The notes under the pieces: generated by a model
Seen by the model: only the letters and a program-made list of their open reading frames with translations
Database searches by the model: none
Told to the model about the DNA's origin: nothing
Assembly (NCBI GenBank): GCA_002340985.1
Contig: DDNC01000021.1
Coordinates: forward strand, 81,339 to 93,963
Reading direction: 5' to 3'
DNA from: Firmicutes bacterium UBA2530
GTDB taxonomy: Bacteria > Bacillota > Clostridia > Tissierellales > Sedimentibacteraceae
Length of the DNA stretch: 12,625 nt
Shown here: piece after piece, positions 6,492 to 12,625 of the stretch
How the letters are laid out: each line of letters starts with the position of its first letter
Position numbering within the stretch: the stretch's first letter is position 1
Made by a program: the position numbers and the translations under genes

Positions 6492-6527
6492 AATAAAAAA
6501 CGTCATCCATGGATGGAAGAGGATTAA

Positions 6528-7814
6528 ATGAGAAAAAAACAAAGGATGTTGATTTTTGCACTTGCTATTACGGCATCTTCACAGTTTTACCTGAATTTTA
6601 TTATTGATGGCTTCAGAATATCGACGGCAGTTATAATTTTGCCGGTTTTTCTTATTATATATGATGATATAAGCAGTGTTCACACATCGTTGCTTACAGC
6701 TACAATAGTGTTCATAGTCAGGAGTTGTGTGCTTTTAATGGGCGGCGTGGACTTTGGACAGACTGTTTACACCGTATTTCCCGCTTCCTTTTTCTATGTC
6801 ATTTATGGCATAATATTCAGCTTAAAAAGACTGATACCTAATAACTCGTTGTTTAAAATGTCGTTGCTGGTATTTGGATGCGATTTTTTATCAAATATTA
6901 TTGAGATATTTTTGAGAACGAATATATTGAGCAGGGGAGTTAATTCAACGGATGTATATACTTTGTTTCTTGTAGCTGTTACAAGAACCTTCATAGCAAT
7001 GACGGTACTGATAATTATAAGAAACTACAAGGTGCTGCTTACAAAGGAGGAGCATGAGGTAAGGTATCAGAATTTGATTTTGCTAATTGCGGATTTGAAG
7101 AGTGAAATATATTTCATGAAGAAAAATTCCGAGGATATAGAGCACATAATGAGCAACTCCTACATTATGTATGAAAAGCTTCTTCATTCAAATCAGGATG
7201 AGGATATCAGAAATCTGTCATTGAATATTACAAAGGACATACATGATATCAAGAAGGATTACATCCATGTGATAAAAGGTATAGAAAGCACATTGAGCAA
7301 GGAATTCAAGCTGTCAGAAATGAGCATTAGGGATATTTTCCACATACTCAGGGAGAGCACTTACAGATTAAATGAAATTGACAGAAATGACATATATCTT
7401 GATTTTAAATATAAGTCCAATTTTTATACCATGAACCATTTCCAGCTAATGTCCATATTGAAAAACATTGTGAACAATGCAATTGAATCTATGGATGGCG
7501 GAAGGAAAAATAATTTTATCAAAATATACTACAAATCAGATAAGAAGTATCATATTTTCACCATCTCGGACAGCGGAAAGGGCATAGCTCCGCAAAATAT
7601 GAAATATATATACAATCCCGGCTTCTCCACAAAGTTTGACTACAATACTGGAGATGTCAACAGAGGGATAGGGCTGTATCATGTAAAAGCATTAGTTGTA
7701 AATCATTTTAAAGGTACTATACATGTAGCGTCTGAAGTTGATGCAGGAACTGAATTCACAATTAAAATACCTATTGCCAATATGGAGGCGTATGATGAGA
7801 ATATACATTATTGA
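6528..7814 (+). CDS. Membrane sensor histidine kinase, GlnK-like
   Basis: A 428-residue kinase. Residues 1-170 form about five or six membrane segments with short loops and no large extracellular domain, so the signal is probably sensed within the membrane or through a partner. A coiled linker (170-225) leads to a phosphoacceptor region with the likely histidine at 239 (KDIHDIKKDY). The ATP-binding domain has the N box NIVNNAIE (313-320), G1 DSGKGI (348-353), F box FSTKF (366-370) and G2 GIGLYHV (380-386), all intact, so it should be active. The HDIKKDY motif and the YcbB-type partner regulator point to the GlnK/GlnL family, known in Bacillus for glutamine sensing. It overlaps the regulator by 20 bases. 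The position upstream of the TRAP transporter suggests it senses that substrate (inference). Confidence 0.9.
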   Translation: MRKKQRMLIFALAITASSQFYLNFIIDGFRISTAVIILPVFLIIYDDISSVHTSLLTATIVFIVRSCVLLMGGVDFGQTVYTVFPASFFYVIYGIIFSLKRLIPNNSLFKMSLLVFGCDFLSNIIEIFLRTNILSRGVNSTDVYTLFLVAVTRTFIAMTVLIIIRNYKVLLTKEEHEVRYQNLILLIADLKSEIYFMKKNSEDIEHIMSNSYIMYEKLLHSNQDEDIRNLSLNITKDIHDIKKDYIHVIKGIESTLSKEFKLSEMSIRDIFHILRESTYRLNEIDRNDIYLDFKYKSNFYTMNHFQLMSILKNIVNNAIESMDGGRKNNFIKIYYKSDKKYHIFTISDSGKGIAPQNMKYIYNPGFSTKFDYNTGDVNRGIGLYHVKALVVNHFKGTIHVASEVDAGTEFTIKIPIANMEAYDENIHY

Positions 7815-8625
7815 CGATGACATCACGGTTGTGAAAATGCTTGAGAACATAATAGAGGACAATGATCTGGGCACAGTGTGCGGAAATGCACTGGACGGAA
7901 ATGCGGGGCTTGCTGAAATCACCGTCCTTGAGCCGGATATTGTCTTGGTTGATTTGTTGATGCCGGGTATTGACGGAATATCTGTTGTTAAGGAATTCAA
8001 TAATAAAAAAAACAGACCTGCTTTTATAATGATATCTCAGGTATCATCACCAAATATGGTGAGCAAGGCATATACGGAGGGTGTGGATTTTTTCATCAAC
8101 AAGCCCATCAATGTAATTGAAGTAATAAGCGTAATTAAGAATGTGAAGGAAAAAATCAATTACAAAAGAATAGTTGACAATATTCAAAATTTAATACACA
8201 AGGAAAATACAACTGACACAATAAATCAGCCCTCTGAAAACAAAATTAAAAGGATACAGCTTATATTGAACAAATTGGGTATGTCCGGGGAGAAAGGCGA
8301 AAAGGAAATATTGGAAATATGCAACTATCTGATTGTAAATGATAAAAACATGTCTGACCTGAACGTAAAAGATCTGTGCAACAAGCTGAGTCCCAATTCG
8401 AAAAATATGGAGCAGAGAATCCGGCGCGCAGTTTCCAAGGGTCTTACAAACATAGCCCATCTGGGAATAGAGGATTATATGAATGATATTTTTATAATGT
8501 ATGCCAATAGCCTCTTCAGTTTTGAGGATGTTAAGGCACAAATGGATTTCATAAGAGGCAAGAGTAAGTTCGGCGGAAAAATAAATATTAAAAAATTTAT
8601 TGACGGCTTGCTGATAAACAGCTGA
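7795..8625 (+). CDS. Response regulator with YcbB/GlnL-type output domain
   Basis: A 276-residue regulator starting MRIYIIDDD. The ATG at 7795 is chosen because GGAGG at 7784-7788 is six bases away; an adjacent ATG at 7792 is the alternative, and in-frame starts further upstream would add residues before the receiver domain. The receiver domain (1-120) has the acidic pocket Asp7-Asp9, phosphoacceptor Asp53 in LVDLLMPGIDG, Ser81 and Lys103 in INKP. A charged linker leads to a C-terminal domain (about 150-270) containing ILNKLGMSGEKGEKEI, LCNKLSP, IRRAVSKGLTNIAHLG and FGGKINIKKFI, the pattern of YcbB-type output domains in GlnL-like regulators that bind DNA. It is translated with the upstream kinase. 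No terminator separates it from the TAXI gene about 100 bases downstream, which is its most likely target. Confidence 0.9.
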   Translation: MRIYIIDDDITVVKMLENIIEDNDLGTVCGNALDGNAGLAEITVLEPDIVLVDLLMPGIDGISVVKEFNNKKNRPAFIMISQVSSPNMVSKAYTEGVDFFINKPINVIEVISVIKNVKEKINYKRIVDNIQNLIHKENTTDTINQPSENKIKRIQLILNKLGMSGEKGEKEILEICNYLIVNDKNMSDLNVKDLCNKLSPNSKNMEQRIRRAVSKGLTNIAHLGIEDYMNDIFIMYANSLFSFEDVKAQMDFIRGKSKFGGKINIKKFIDGLLINS

Positions 8626-8653
8626 TGCCGGGAAAATGTTTTTATGATTATTT

Positions 8654-8684
8654 TTGTATTTTTCTGATACTTTAACTATATAAT
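8654..8684 (+). promoter_or_regulatory. Candidate promoter for the TRAP transporter operon
   Basis: TTGTAT (8654-8659) is followed after 17 bases by TATATAAT (8677-8684). It lies in an A/T-rich 100-base gap after the response regulator gene. Read-through from the regulator operon is also possible, since no terminator is seen. Confidence 0.5.
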
Positions 8685-8725
8685 AAATTAAAGGTCAAGC
8701 CTTTAAAAATATGGAGGGTATTAAA

Positions 8726-9730
8726 ATGCGAAAAAAAGTATCAATTTTATTAAGCCTATTATTAGTAATTTTTTTAGTTGCAGGATTAACTGGGTGCAGT
8801 GAGAAGCCGGCTGATTCGGGAACAGGAGAAAAACCGTCAACTCCGGGACAACAAACATTTATTAACATAGGAACAGGCGGTACCGCAGGTACATATTTCC
8901 CTCTCGGAGGCGCATTCGCTGAAATATGGAATAAAGACATACCGGGTATCAACGCAACAGCAACAAGCACCGGTGCTTCTGTAGCAAATGTTAACTTGCT
9001 GAAGGAAGGCAATGTAGAAGTTGTAATAATCCAAAATGACATTGCATCCTATGCAGAGACAGGAACAGTTTTATTCGACGGAAATGCATTTCCGGAAATA
9101 AGAGGTTTATGTACTTTATATAGCGAGCCTCTGCAGCTGGTAACAACAGACAAAAACATAAAATCTGTAGCTGACCTTAAGGGAAAAAGAGTAGCTGTAG
9201 GAGCTATAGGAAGCGGTGTTGAAGCCAATGCAAGACAGATTATAGCAGCTGCGAAGCTGGACTTTGAAAAGGATATAGATCCTAAGTTTTTATCATTTGC
9301 CGAAGCATCCACAGGTCTTAAGGATAAGCAACTTGACGCTGCATTCCTTGTAGCCGGAGTTCCGACAGCCGCAATTGTGGACCTCTCAACACAAAATGAG
9401 GTGTTTGTAGTTCCGATAGACGGTGATGTTGCAAAGTCACTGATGACAGATTACCCGTTCTACACAGAGTTTGTAATACCTGCAGGAACATACAAGGGTC
9501 AGACTGCTGATGTACAATCACTGTCAGTGAGAGCGATGCTTGCTGTTACAAGCAAGTTAGATGATGAACTGGCATACAACATGGTTAAATCCATCTATGA
9601 AAACAGCGAGAGAGTTACTGCAGCACATAAAGTCGGAAAAGATATAACTAAGGATACAGCTCTCGATGGTATAGGAATAACCGTGCATCCTGGTGCACAG
9701 AAATATTTCAATGAGCAGGGCATAAAGTAA
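8726..9730 (+). CDS. TAXI-family TRAP transporter solute-binding lipoprotein
   Basis: A 334-residue protein. The ATG at 8726 is chosen because GGAGGG at 8713-8718 has a seven-base spacing and the signal peptide then begins MRKKVS. An ATG at 8711 would place the ribosome binding site inside the gene. The lipobox LTGC puts lipid on Cys24, followed by a Ser/Pro/Gly-rich linker (25-44). The mature domain starts INIGTGGTAGTYFPLGG (46-62), the hallmark of TAXI proteins, and continues with TGASVANVNLL, DLKGKRVAVGAIGSGVE and GITVHPGAQKYFNEQG. It captures a substrate outside the membrane and hands it to the fused permease two genes downstream. Characterised TAXI proteins bind dicarboxylates or glutamate-like acids, but the ligand here cannot be read from the sequence. 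Confidence 0.95.
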   Translation: MRKKVSILLSLLLVIFLVAGLTGCSEKPADSGTGEKPSTPGQQTFINIGTGGTAGTYFPLGGAFAEIWNKDIPGINATATSTGASVANVNLLKEGNVEVVIIQNDIASYAETGTVLFDGNAFPEIRGLCTLYSEPLQLVTTDKNIKSVADLKGKRVAVGAIGSGVEANARQIIAAAKLDFEKDIDPKFLSFAEASTGLKDKQLDAAFLVAGVPTAAIVDLSTQNEVFVVPIDGDVAKSLMTDYPFYTEFVIPAGTYKGQTADVQSLSVRAMLAVTSKLDDELAYNMVKSIYENSERVTAAHKVGKDITKDTALDGIGITVHPGAQKYFNEQGIK

Positions 9731-9750
9731 AATAAAAAAAGGATACTTGC

Positions 9751-10269
9751 TTGAAAAGATTAAGAATTGAATTTAAAATTTTCATTTTATTTATTATTGC
9801 AACAGCCGTTGTTTTAACGTTTGGTATAGCTGCCGGCAAAGGAAAACTGCTTGTAATGCAAAACAATACAACAGGGCAAAAAATTGAATTTTATCTGCCG
9901 GAGCGTCAGTTTTCGTTAGGGTATATGCATTCGGTTATGAAAACCCCGGCGGAAGAGTTTTTCCGCATAAATAAAAACAATGAAATTGTATTGGAAAAGA
10001 CGGTCTATGAGTCTTTCGGTGTAGGATTGCCCTTTTTAGCCGACGGAAATGATTTCGAAATCGAAGACGGCAAATTCATTCTTAAGACAAATTATATTTT
10101 AAAGGAAATAAATATGATCATATCGCCTATACCGGAGCATTGGCTCCGAATAGGCGATATGAAATATGAGCTCATGGATATATTAAAAGTAAAAAATAGT
10201 TCAATTACAATATATGCATCAAATATTTCCATTATTAGGTATTTAAGTAGACTGTTCAACAATCAGTAA
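9751..10269 (+). CDS. DUF1850 protein of the TRAP-TAXI operon
   Basis: A 172-residue protein with an N-terminal membrane segment (about 8-28), probably a signal anchor, and an outward-facing domain. It shows YMHSVMKTPAEEFFRI (58-73), ESFGVGLP (87-94) and a final WLRIGDMKYEL (131-141), matching the HS...E and S-x-G-x-G-L-P pattern of the DUF1850 family. These proteins are typically encoded between a TAXI binding protein and a fused permease, exactly as here, and may be accessory parts of the transporter; their role is not established to my knowledge. The start is TTG, with AAAGGA seven bases upstream and no better ATG nearby; a weak start could keep its level below that of the binding protein. 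A very stable hairpin lies within the gene at 10118-10162. Confidence 0.85.
   Translation: MKRLRIEFKIFILFIIATAVVLTFGIAAGKGKLLVMQNNTTGQKIEFYLPERQFSLGYMHSVMKTPAEEFFRINKNNEIVLEKTVYESFGVGLPFLADGNDFEIEDGKFILKTNYILKEINMIISPIPEHWLRIGDMKYELMDILKVKNSSITIYASNISIIRYLSRLFNNQ
10118..10162 (+). repeat. Stable hairpin inside the DUF1850 coding sequence
   Basis: Outer arms of 13 bases (10118-10130 and 10150-10162) are perfectly complementary, including CATATCGCCTAT with ATAGGCGATATG. After a 2/1-base bulge, CGGAGC (10133-10138) pairs with GCTCCG (10143-10148) around the loop ATTG. No T-run follows, so it is not an ordinary terminator. Confidence 0.85.
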
Positions 10270-10288
10270 TCGTAAAGGAGGAAGTAAT

Positions 10289-12271
10289 GTGACTGATAAA
10301 AAAAACAACGATAACAATGATATTGATATTATTCAGGATATAGAAGAAGAAATAAGTCAGGAGAAAGTTGATGAAATTCTTCGTAAATATGATAAGGGTT
10401 CAGATTTCAGAAACCTGTCGGGGAAAGCGAATATAATCATTTCAATTATACTTTTCTGTTTTTCTGCTTTTCAATTATATACGGCAATATTTTTAGGTAT
10501 GGAGCCCATGATATTAAGATCTATCCATCTGGCCTTCGGATTATCCTTAGTATTTTTGCTATACCCGGCAAGTAAAAAATGGCCTAAGGACAAAATTCAC
10601 CCAATGGATATAATTACAGCCGCAGTGGCTGTTGTTGTGTGCATGTATGTTGTGGTATTTTATAAGGACATAGTTTACAGAATGGGACTTATAACAAGCA
10701 CAGATATGATAATAGGTCTTCTGGCTGTTTTATTGGTGCTGGAAGCCGCAAGAAGAGTAATAGGACTGCCTATGGTGGTTATATCTCTCTTATTCATTGC
10801 GTATGCTTTTTTAGGGCCTTACATACCCGGAAAGCTGGCTCACAGGGGAGTTAGCTTAAATAACTTCGCACAGCACATATTTTTCACCACGGAAGGTATA
10901 ATGGGTCTGCCCATAGGAGTATCATCCACATTCATATTTATGTTTTTACTGTTCGGAGCCTATCTGGAAAAGACCGGAATGGGTGAATTTTTTATAAATC
11001 TGGCAAATTCCGTTTCAGGAAGCTCCCCGGGGGGGCCGGCAAAGGTTGCTGTAATATCCAGCGGCTGCATGGGAACACTGTCAGGCAGTTCTGTTGCAAA
11101 TGTTGTTGGCACAGGGAGCTTCACCATTCCAATGATGAAAAAATTGGGATATAAGAATGAATTTGCGGGAGCAGTTGAGGCCACGGCATCCACAGGAGGA
11201 CAGCTCATGCCGCCAATTATGGGGGCTGCGGCATTCCTAATGTCGGAAATAACAAACACACCATACTTCACAATAATCAAGGCGGCTGCCATACCGGCGC
11301 TGCTATATTACTTCGGCGTATGGGCGGGAGTGCATTTTGAGGCTAAGAAGTTAAAGCTTATAGGACTGCCAAAGGACCAAATTCCAAAGCTCAGCCATGT
11401 TATGAAAACAAGAGGACATTTGATAATTCCAATAGTTGTGGTAATGTACCTGCTTATCAAGGGATATTCGCCCATAAGAGCAGCTTTGGGAGCAACTGCC
11501 TCCACGCTCATATGCTCGGCATTTGCCAAGGACACAAGAATGAGCCTCAGAGATATAGTTGACGGGCTCATAAAGGGAGCAAAAAGCTCACTTACGGTTA
11601 TTTCTGCGTGTGCATGTGCCGGAATAATAATCGGCGTGGTAACTCAAACAGGTCTCGGTCTGAAAATGGGTTCTGTAATTGTAGGAATGGCAAGAGGGAA
11701 TTTGTTTTTAACATTATTCTTCACAATGATAACATCATTAATTCTTGGCATCGGAGTACCGACTACAGCCAACTATGTAATTACATCCACCATAGCTGCT
11801 CCGGCGCTGCTTATGCTTGGAGTTGAACTGATTCCTGCACATATGTTCGTATTCTATTTTGGAATAATCGCCGATGTTACGCCACCTGTATGTTTAGCGG
11901 CAGTTGCAGCATCGGGAATTGCGAAATCCGAGCCTATGAGGACAGGAGTTCAGGCAACACGTCTGGCAATAGCCGCATTTTTGATACCGTATATATTCGT
12001 TATGAGCCCTCAGATGCTTATGATAAATACATCTCCACTGGTGCTTATATTTGATATTATTACGGCAGTTATAGGGGTTGCATGTGTGGCAATTGCATTG
12101 ACAGGATATTACAAGACAAATCTGTCAATCATTGAAAAAGTTCTGTTTGCTGCAGGCGGAGTTATGCTGGTAATGACTAAGGTTCATTTCGTGATTATAG
12201 GCGCAGTATTCATAGCTTTGGTTTATTTGATGCAAAAGAGAAAAGACAAAGCAGCATTAAATAGCATATAA
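10289..12271 (+). CDS. TRAP transporter fused 4TM/12TM permease
   Basis: A 660-residue membrane protein joining the small (DctQ-like) and large (DctM-like) TRAP subunits, the usual form in TAXI systems. An acidic cytoplasmic N-terminus (1-42) precedes many hydrophobic segments. DctM signatures are GGPAKVAVISSGCMGTLSGS (248-267), EATASTGGQLMPPIMGAAAF (297-316) and GIGVPTTANYVITST (487-501), followed by ADVTPPVCLAAVAASGIA (528-545). It imports the substrate delivered by the TAXI lipoprotein, driven by a Na+ or H+ gradient. The start is GTG at 10289, seven bases after AAAGGAGG (10274-10281). An ATG two bases earlier is followed at once by TGA in its own frame. It is the last gene of the operon and is followed by a terminator. 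Confidence 0.95.
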   Translation: MTDKKNNDNNDIDIIQDIEEEISQEKVDEILRKYDKGSDFRNLSGKANIIISIILFCFSAFQLYTAIFLGMEPMILRSIHLAFGLSLVFLLYPASKKWPKDKIHPMDIITAAVAVVVCMYVVVFYKDIVYRMGLITSTDMIIGLLAVLLVLEAARRVIGLPMVVISLLFIAYAFLGPYIPGKLAHRGVSLNNFAQHIFFTTEGIMGLPIGVSSTFIFMFLLFGAYLEKTGMGEFFINLANSVSGSSPGGPAKVAVISSGCMGTLSGSSVANVVGTGSFTIPMMKKLGYKNEFAGAVEATASTGGQLMPPIMGAAAFLMSEITNTPYFTIIKAAAIPALLYYFGVWAGVHFEAKKLKLIGLPKDQIPKLSHVMKTRGHLIIPIVVVMYLLIKGYSPIRAALGATASTLICSAFAKDTRMSLRDIVDGLIKGAKSSLTVISACACAGIIIGVVTQTGLGLKMGSVIVGMARGNLFLTLFFTMITSLILGIGVPTTANYVITSTIAAPALLMLGVELIPAHMFVFYFGIIADVTPPVCLAAVAASGIAKSEPMRTGVQATRLAIAAFLIPYIFVMSPQMLMINTSPLVLIFDIITAVIGVACVAIALTGYYKTNLSIIEKVLFAAGGVMLVMTKVHFVIIGAVFIALVYLMQKRKDKAALNSI

Positions 12272-12304
12272 AAGCAAAAAAATACAGACAATTGATAAAA
12301 TGAT

Positions 12305-12343
12305 AAAACCATATTATCCATCAGGGGCAATATGGTTTTTGTT
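12305..12343 (+). terminator. Rho-independent terminator after the TRAP permease
   Basis: AAAACCATATT (12305-12315) pairs with AATATGGTTTT (12329-12339) over a 13-base loop, followed by a T-rich stretch. GGGCAA (12325-12330) could instead pair with TTGCCC (12343-12348), giving a competing fold. Confidence 0.8.
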
Positions 12344-12402
12344 TGCCCGATTTATGAGGCGGAGCTGAGTTTATAAATTGTTGATAGAGACTGTGGTATG
12401 TT

Positions 12403-12416
12403 CTGCCTCGAGGCAG
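12403..12416. repeat. 14-base perfect palindrome
   Basis: CTGCCTCGAGGCAG lies about 25 bases upstream of the proposed promoter of the last gene. It may be a regulator binding site. The surrounding stretch 12344-12552 shows no convincing gene. Confidence 0.5.
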
Positions 12417-12439
12417 GAGCTTATTGAGGAATAAAATAT

Positions 12440-12468
12440 TTGTAAGTAAAAGGTATATTTGATATACT
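12440..12468 (+). promoter_or_regulatory. Candidate sigma-A promoter for the gene at the right edge
   Basis: TTGTAA (12440-12445) and TATACT (12463-12468) have a 17-base spacer. The inverted repeat GTATAT-TTG-ATATAC (12453-12467) overlaps the -10, so a repressor could act there. The leader to the ATG at 12553 would be about 80 bases. Confidence 0.55.
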
Positions 12469-12552
12469 GTTGCCGAGGTAAAACAAGAAATGTGGATTGA
12501 GAGTACAGTAAATGAGTTTGAGCCGTTATAATACTATGAACAGGGTGATGAA

Positions 12553-12625
12553 ATGCTGAACTTTGAAGGGTTTAAAATTAACAGTATAGATTATATATTG
12601 ATAGTGGATAAGGAATTCACGGTTG
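12553..12625 (+). CDS. N-terminus of a probable PAS-containing regulator, 3'-truncated
   Basis: An open frame starts at ATG 12553, preceded by AGGGTGAT as a plausible ribosome binding site, and stays open to the window end. The 24 visible residues include INSIDYILIVDKEFTV, which looks like the first strand of a PAS domain and recalls the start of sigma-54-dependent activators of amino-acid catabolism in clostridia. With so little sequence, both the family and the reality of the gene are provisional. Confidence 0.5.
   Translation, partial: MLNFEGFKINSIDYILIVDKEFTV

Noticed and set aside
7738..7794. N-terminal extension of the response regulator
   Set aside because: It overlaps the kinase's conserved C-terminus in another frame and has no receiver-domain similarity; GGAGG points to 7795.
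8191..8541. Minus-strand 116-codon open frame within the response regulator
   Set aside because: It is antisense to a clearly coding, domain-bearing gene, with no ribosome binding site or recognisable domain.
8711..8725. Upstream ATG for the TAXI binding protein
   Set aside because: GGAGGG at 8713-8718 lies within it, and a standard lipoprotein signal peptide starts at 8726.
12344..12552. Possible sigma-54 promoter (TGGTATGTTCTGCC near 12395)
   Set aside because: The GG to GC distance is eight bases rather than the required ten.
1..12625. Mobile element, CRISPR array or defence system
   Set aside because: No transposase, integrase, spaced direct repeats, tRNA-associated site or defence domain is visible; the genes are ordinary metabolic, transport and regulatory types.

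Overview
The window looks like a chromosomal segment from an anaerobic, amino-acid-fermenting member of the Clostridia (Bacillota). The signs are low-GC, A/T-rich codon use, strong AGGAGG-type ribosome binding sites, a group B-like [FeFe] hydrogenase, ferredoxin-linked flavoenzymes, a GlnK/GlnL-type two-component system and a TAXI-type TRAP transporter. The genus cannot be fixed from sequence reading alone.

Layout. (1) 1-1565: the 3' end of an operon with a FAD/NAD(P) oxidoreductase (cut off by the window edge) that overlaps a two-cluster ferredoxin-like subunit. It resembles the multi-subunit dehydrogenases for proline, hydroxyproline, opines or sarcosine, and ends in a clear terminator. (2) 1689-3639: three co-directional genes with their own promoter: a flavin-reductase-like FMN protein, a Cys-rich DUF5714 protein and a cyclophilin lipoprotein, closed by a terminator at 3676-3717. 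(3) 3740-4285: a minus-strand helical protein of unknown function with an internal duplication. (4) 4286-4581: a divergent control region with a 13-bp perfect inverted repeat and a Rex-like site. (5) 4582-6388: a stand-alone NuoE-like [2Fe-2S] protein followed by a multi-cluster [FeFe] hydrogenase, then a terminator. (6) 6528-8625: a membrane sensor kinase overlapping its response regulator, which carries a YcbB/GlnL-type output domain. (7) 8726-12271: a TAXI solute-binding lipoprotein, a DUF1850 protein and a fused TRAP permease, ending in a terminator. (8) 12553-end: the first codons of another gene, probably a PAS-containing regulator.

How the parts may work together. The TRAP-TAXI system would import an organic acid or amino acid, and the adjacent kinase/regulator pair probably controls it. 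The oxidoreductase/ferredoxin pair at the left edge would oxidise an amino-acid-like substrate and pass electrons to iron-sulfur carriers. The NuoE-like protein plus hydrogenase could dispose of low-potential electrons as H2 or sense redox state. These links are inferred from gene neighbourhood. I see no CRISPR array, tRNA, rRNA, transposase or phage gene. The most unusual items are the variant H-cluster motifs of the hydrogenase and its short NuoE-like partner, a very stable hairpin inside the DUF1850 gene, and the strong palindrome in the divergent promoter region.
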